DNA of 64,000 nucleotides from Croceivirga sp. (GTDB taxonomy: Bacteria > Bacteroidota > Bacteroidia > Flavobacteriales > Flavobacteriaceae): positions 62,001 through 126,000 of the forward strand of contig JANQKR010000049.1 of assembly GCA_028281025.1 (NCBI GenBank), written 5' to 3'. Shown here in pieces: positions 61,410 through 64,000 of the stretch. The position numbers and the translations under genes are program-made. The notes under the pieces were generated by a model. The model saw only the letters and a program-made list of their open reading frames with translations. It searched no databases and had not been told where the DNA came from. Position 1 is the stretch's first letter. The number at the start of each line of letters is the position of its first letter.

Positions 61410-62273
61410 ATGAGCGACTACAATCACATTTCATTCTTCATTTTTTTAGGTTGTATTTCTTTGTTCTTGAGTTGTACGGATGGTAAAAAAAAAGGTAAAG
61501 AGGACTGGCAGCCCTTGTTCAATGGAAAAAACATGGAGGGATGGACACCTAAGTTCAGAGGATTTCCTTTAGGGGAAAATTACAAGAATACCTTTAGGGT
61601 CACAGATGGAATCCTTCAGGCATCTTACAGTGAGTACGACGATTTCAAGGGTGAGTTCGGTCATCTTTTCCATAAAGACAAATTTTCATACTATAAAATA
61701 CGGACAGAATATCGAATGGTGGGTGAACAAGTAAAAAATGGACCGGGTTGGGCCTATGCCAATAATGGGTTGATGTTGCATAGCCAATCGCCGGAAAGCA
61801 TGTCCTTGGACCAGTCTTTTCCACTTTCCATTGAATACCAATTGTTGGGGGGTAATGGTACGGATGAAAGACAGACCGGAAATTTATGCACACCAGGATG
61901 CCATGTGACATTAAATGGGGAAGTTTTTACGCCCCACTGTGTCAATTCAACCAGTAAGACATATCATGGACATAAATGGGTTACAGCAGAAGCTGTTGTT
62001 CTGGGGGATTCCATTGTTCACCATATTATTGAAGGTGATACGGTAATGACCTATACCAAACCTGTTATCGGTGGTGGATTGGACGGACTGGATTCCCAAG
62101 TCTTTAAAGAGGGTACCCCAATGACCGAAGGATATATTGCCATACAAGCTGAATCCCATGGAACCGATTTTAGAAAAATAGAAGTGTTGGATTTATGTGG
62201 TTGTATGGATGAAAATGCAAAGAACTACAAATCGTATTATGTTAAGTCCAAACCTTCTAGCTGTATATACTAG
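61410..62273 (+). CDS. DUF1080 lipoprotein (3-keto-glycoside hydrolase type), second copy
   Basis: 287 residues from ATG 61410; the earlier ATG at 61272 lies within GH172. Lipobox FLSC. DUF1080 opening WQPLFNGKNMEGW, and a layout close to the 17295 protein. It carries an extra C-terminal tail of about 25 residues with three Cys (CGCMD ... SSC), which could form a disulphide knot. The sulfatase start is 16 bases downstream. Confidence 0.82.
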   Translation: MSDYNHISFFIFLGCISLFLSCTDGKKKGKEDWQPLFNGKNMEGWTPKFRGFPLGENYKNTFRVTDGILQASYSEYDDFKGEFGHLFHKDKFSYYKIRTEYRMVGEQVKNGPGWAYANNGLMLHSQSPESMSLDQSFPLSIEYQLLGGNGTDERQTGNLCTPGCHVTLNGEVFTPHCVNSTSKTYHGHKWVTAEAVVLGDSIVHHIIEGDTVMTYTKPVIGGGLDGLDSQVFKEGTPMTEGYIAIQAESHGTDFRKIEVLDLCGCMDENAKNYKSYYVKSKPSSCIY

Positions 62274-62289
62274 TAATTATTCACAAGAT

Positions 62290-63870
62290 ATGTCGCGTAT
62301 GGCCATATTTAAACATAGACTTTTCCTTTTATTGATTTTAGGGCTTTTTATATTTCAAAGTTGCGAAAAGCCAGAATCGCTCCCACCTCCAAACATCATC
62401 TATATTTTAGCCGATGATTTGGGTTATGGTGAATTGGGGGTGTATGGTCAGGAAAAGATAGAAACCCCGAATATTGATGCGCTTGCCAGAAATGGAATGT
62501 TGTTTACCCAGCATTATACGGGAGCTCCTGTTTGTGCGCCGGCCAGATATATGCTTATGACGGGCAAACATGCCGGACATTCATATGTTCGCGCAAACGA
62601 CGAATGGATTGAACGAGGAAATGTATGGGACTATAGAGAGGCTATTTTAGATTCTACTCTGGAAGGTCAACGCCCTATACCTGCCCATACAGTTTTGTTG
62701 CCCCAATTATTGAAAAAAGCAGGATATGCCACGGGGATGGTTGGAAAATGGGGGCTTGGCGCACCCCATACCGATGCAATTCCCACAAAAATGGGATTTG
62801 ATTTTTTCTTTGGGTATAACTGCCAACGACAAGCGCATACCTATTATCCAGTACACTTATACAAAAATGAAAACCGGGTTCATCTTAATAATGATACCAT
62901 ACCCCCAAGCAGGCGATTGACTCAAGGCACTGACCCCAGAAATCCCAAAAGCTACGGTGATTACGCTCAAAACGAATATGCACCCGATTTGATGTTCGAT
63001 GAGATGATTGGCTTTATAGACAAAAGTAAAAACGACCCTTTCTTTTTTTATTGGGCAACACCTATACCACATGCACCTATTCAAGTACCTCAACGCTGGC
63101 TTGACCATTACAAAGAAAAATTTGGAGAGGAAGAACCGTATTTAGGTCAGATGAGCTATTATCCGCATCAAAATCCGAGAGCGGGTTATGCTGCAATGAT
63201 TTCCTATTTAGATGAAAACATAGGCAAATTAATCGCTTATTTGAAAGAAAATGGATTGTATGAAAATACCCTTATCATGTTTACTTCGGACAATGGGGTT
63301 ACCTATGCTGGGGGTGTGGATGCGGGATTTTTTAATAGTTCGGGAATATTTGGTGAGGAATATGGTAAAGGTAAAGGATTTGTATATGAAGGAGGCATCC
63401 GGGTGCCAATGATTGCTTCCTGGCCCGCTCATATTCAACGCGGCAGCAAAACGAATCATATTTCTGCGCATTATGATGTTATGGCGACTTTGTTGGATTT
63501 GCTGGACAAGAAAAGTCCAATGGGTACCGATGGTATTAGCTTTCTACCTACCCTTTTGGGCAATCAAGACCAACGCAAACATGAGTTTCTTTACTGGGAA
63601 TTTCCAGCCTATGATGGTCAGGTGGCCGTTCGGATGGGAGATTGGAAATTGGTAAGGCAGAACTTGAACAACCCAGAAAAAGAGTCCACAATAGAGCTGT
63701 ACAACCTGGAACGGGACCTTGTCGAGAATCATAATATAGCCGATGAAAATCCGGAAATTGTAGAGCGAATGATAAAAATCATAGCGGAGGAACATGAGCC
63801 TTCCAAAATTAGGTTATTTAGAATCCGTGAACTGGATGGCCCCACTGGCGATATCACCAACAGAAAGTAA
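62290..63870 (+). CDS. Sulfatase, S1 family (formylglycine type)
   Basis: 526 residues from ATG 62290 (or 62299); the earlier ATG at 62197 overlaps DUF1080. Lipobox FQSC. The maturation motif C-A-P-A-R (C82 as the formylglycine precursor) and ADDLGYGE at the N-terminus, then the TGKHAGH segment, are as in S1 sulfatases. It removes sulfate from a sulfated glycan; it is the only sulfatase in the window, so the glycan is presumably lightly sulfated. No maturase gene is present here. Confidence 0.92.
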   Translation: MSRMAIFKHRLFLLLILGLFIFQSCEKPESLPPPNIIYILADDLGYGELGVYGQEKIETPNIDALARNGMLFTQHYTGAPVCAPARYMLMTGKHAGHSYVRANDEWIERGNVWDYREAILDSTLEGQRPIPAHTVLLPQLLKKAGYATGMVGKWGLGAPHTDAIPTKMGFDFFFGYNCQRQAHTYYPVHLYKNENRVHLNNDTIPPSRRLTQGTDPRNPKSYGDYAQNEYAPDLMFDEMIGFIDKSKNDPFFFYWATPIPHAPIQVPQRWLDHYKEKFGEEEPYLGQMSYYPHQNPRAGYAAMISYLDENIGKLIAYLKENGLYENTLIMFTSDNGVTYAGGVDAGFFNSSGIFGEEYGKGKGFVYEGGIRVPMIASWPAHIQRGSKTNHISAHYDVMATLLDLLDKKSPMGTDGISFLPTLLGNQDQRKHEFLYWEFPAYDGQVAVRMGDWKLVRQNLNNPEKESTIELYNLERDLVENHNIADENPEIVERMIKIIAEEHEPSKIRLFRIRELDGPTGDITNRK

Positions 63871-63944
63871 AGAAAGTACATGTCATTAAAAGAGTATAGT
63901 AGGGGCATTAAAAGTTAACCTTATCCAAAAGTCTACACAGATCA

Positions 63945-64000
63945 ATGAAGAAAATGAAAGTATGCTACCAAAATAATATTCTGACTTTTCATATCGTATT
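63945..64000 (+). CDS. Possible start of the next gene, cut by the window edge
   Basis: ATG 63945 opens a frame that stays clear of stops to the end of the window, beginning MKKMKVCYQNN. Only 18 codons are seen, so neither family nor reality can be settled. Confidence 0.3.
   Translation, partial: MKKMKVCYQNNILTFHIV

Overview
The window looks like a polysaccharide-utilisation and secretion region from a marine Bacteroidota, most probably Flavobacteriaceae. The signs are a SusC/SusD pair with its ECF sigma/FecR module, a DUF4249/TonB receptor pair, three proteins with type IX secretion (T9SS) C-terminal domains beside a PorV-like gene, many lipoproteins, -7 boxes of the Bacteroidetes type, and a dense set of CAZymes with a sulfatase. 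Only two genes, a LacI regulator and the ECF sigma factor, lie on the minus strand. No rRNA, tRNA, CRISPR array or intact transposase was seen.

Layout. 220-5305: an FG-GAP/UnbV (CRTAC1-like) protein, a vanadium-haloperoxidase-like protein and a GH16 enzyme in tight tandem. 5414-10815: a DUF4249 lipoprotein with its TonB receptor, then a PorV-type outer-membrane protein. 10994-37888: an exo-glycosidase block with GH116, two GH29, DUF1080, GH20 and GH172, then a LacI regulator divergent from a GHMP sugar kinase/nucleotidyltransferase operon, then a shortened LacI, GH172, GH2, an F5/8C fragment, a GH109-type exported oxidoreductase, a third GH29 and a BNR-repeat protein. 38598-53016: ECF sigma, FecR, SusC, SusD, a large CRTAC1 lipoprotein, and one gene that fuses CRTAC1 to a vanadium haloperoxidase. 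53159-63870: GH172-type, exported aldo/keto reductase, an NPCBM-domain hydrolase candidate, a second GH172-type, DUF1080 and sulfatase.

How it fits together (inference). The enzymes point to a branched, at least partly sulfated glycan with fucose, beta-galactose, hexosamine and possibly furanose (arabinan-like) residues. Two outer-membrane uptake systems import fragments. The SusC carries an STN domain and sits beside sigma/anti-sigma genes, so substrate binding probably induces the locus. LacI with two operators controls sugar activation. A redox theme runs through the window: two vanadium-haloperoxidase-like proteins, two Tat-exported oxidoreductases and two DUF1080 (3-keto-glycoside hydrolase type) lipoproteins.

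The most striking observation is that the CRTAC1-like and haloperoxidase-like proteins are neighbouring genes at one end (220-4432) and a single polypeptide at the other (49258-53016). This suggests the two act as one secreted unit. Two decayed gene pieces, a GH172 5' end at 13935-14114 and a GH116 3' end at 38162-38486, show that the region has been rearranged from an ancestor in which a GH116 gene was probably followed by a GH172 gene.
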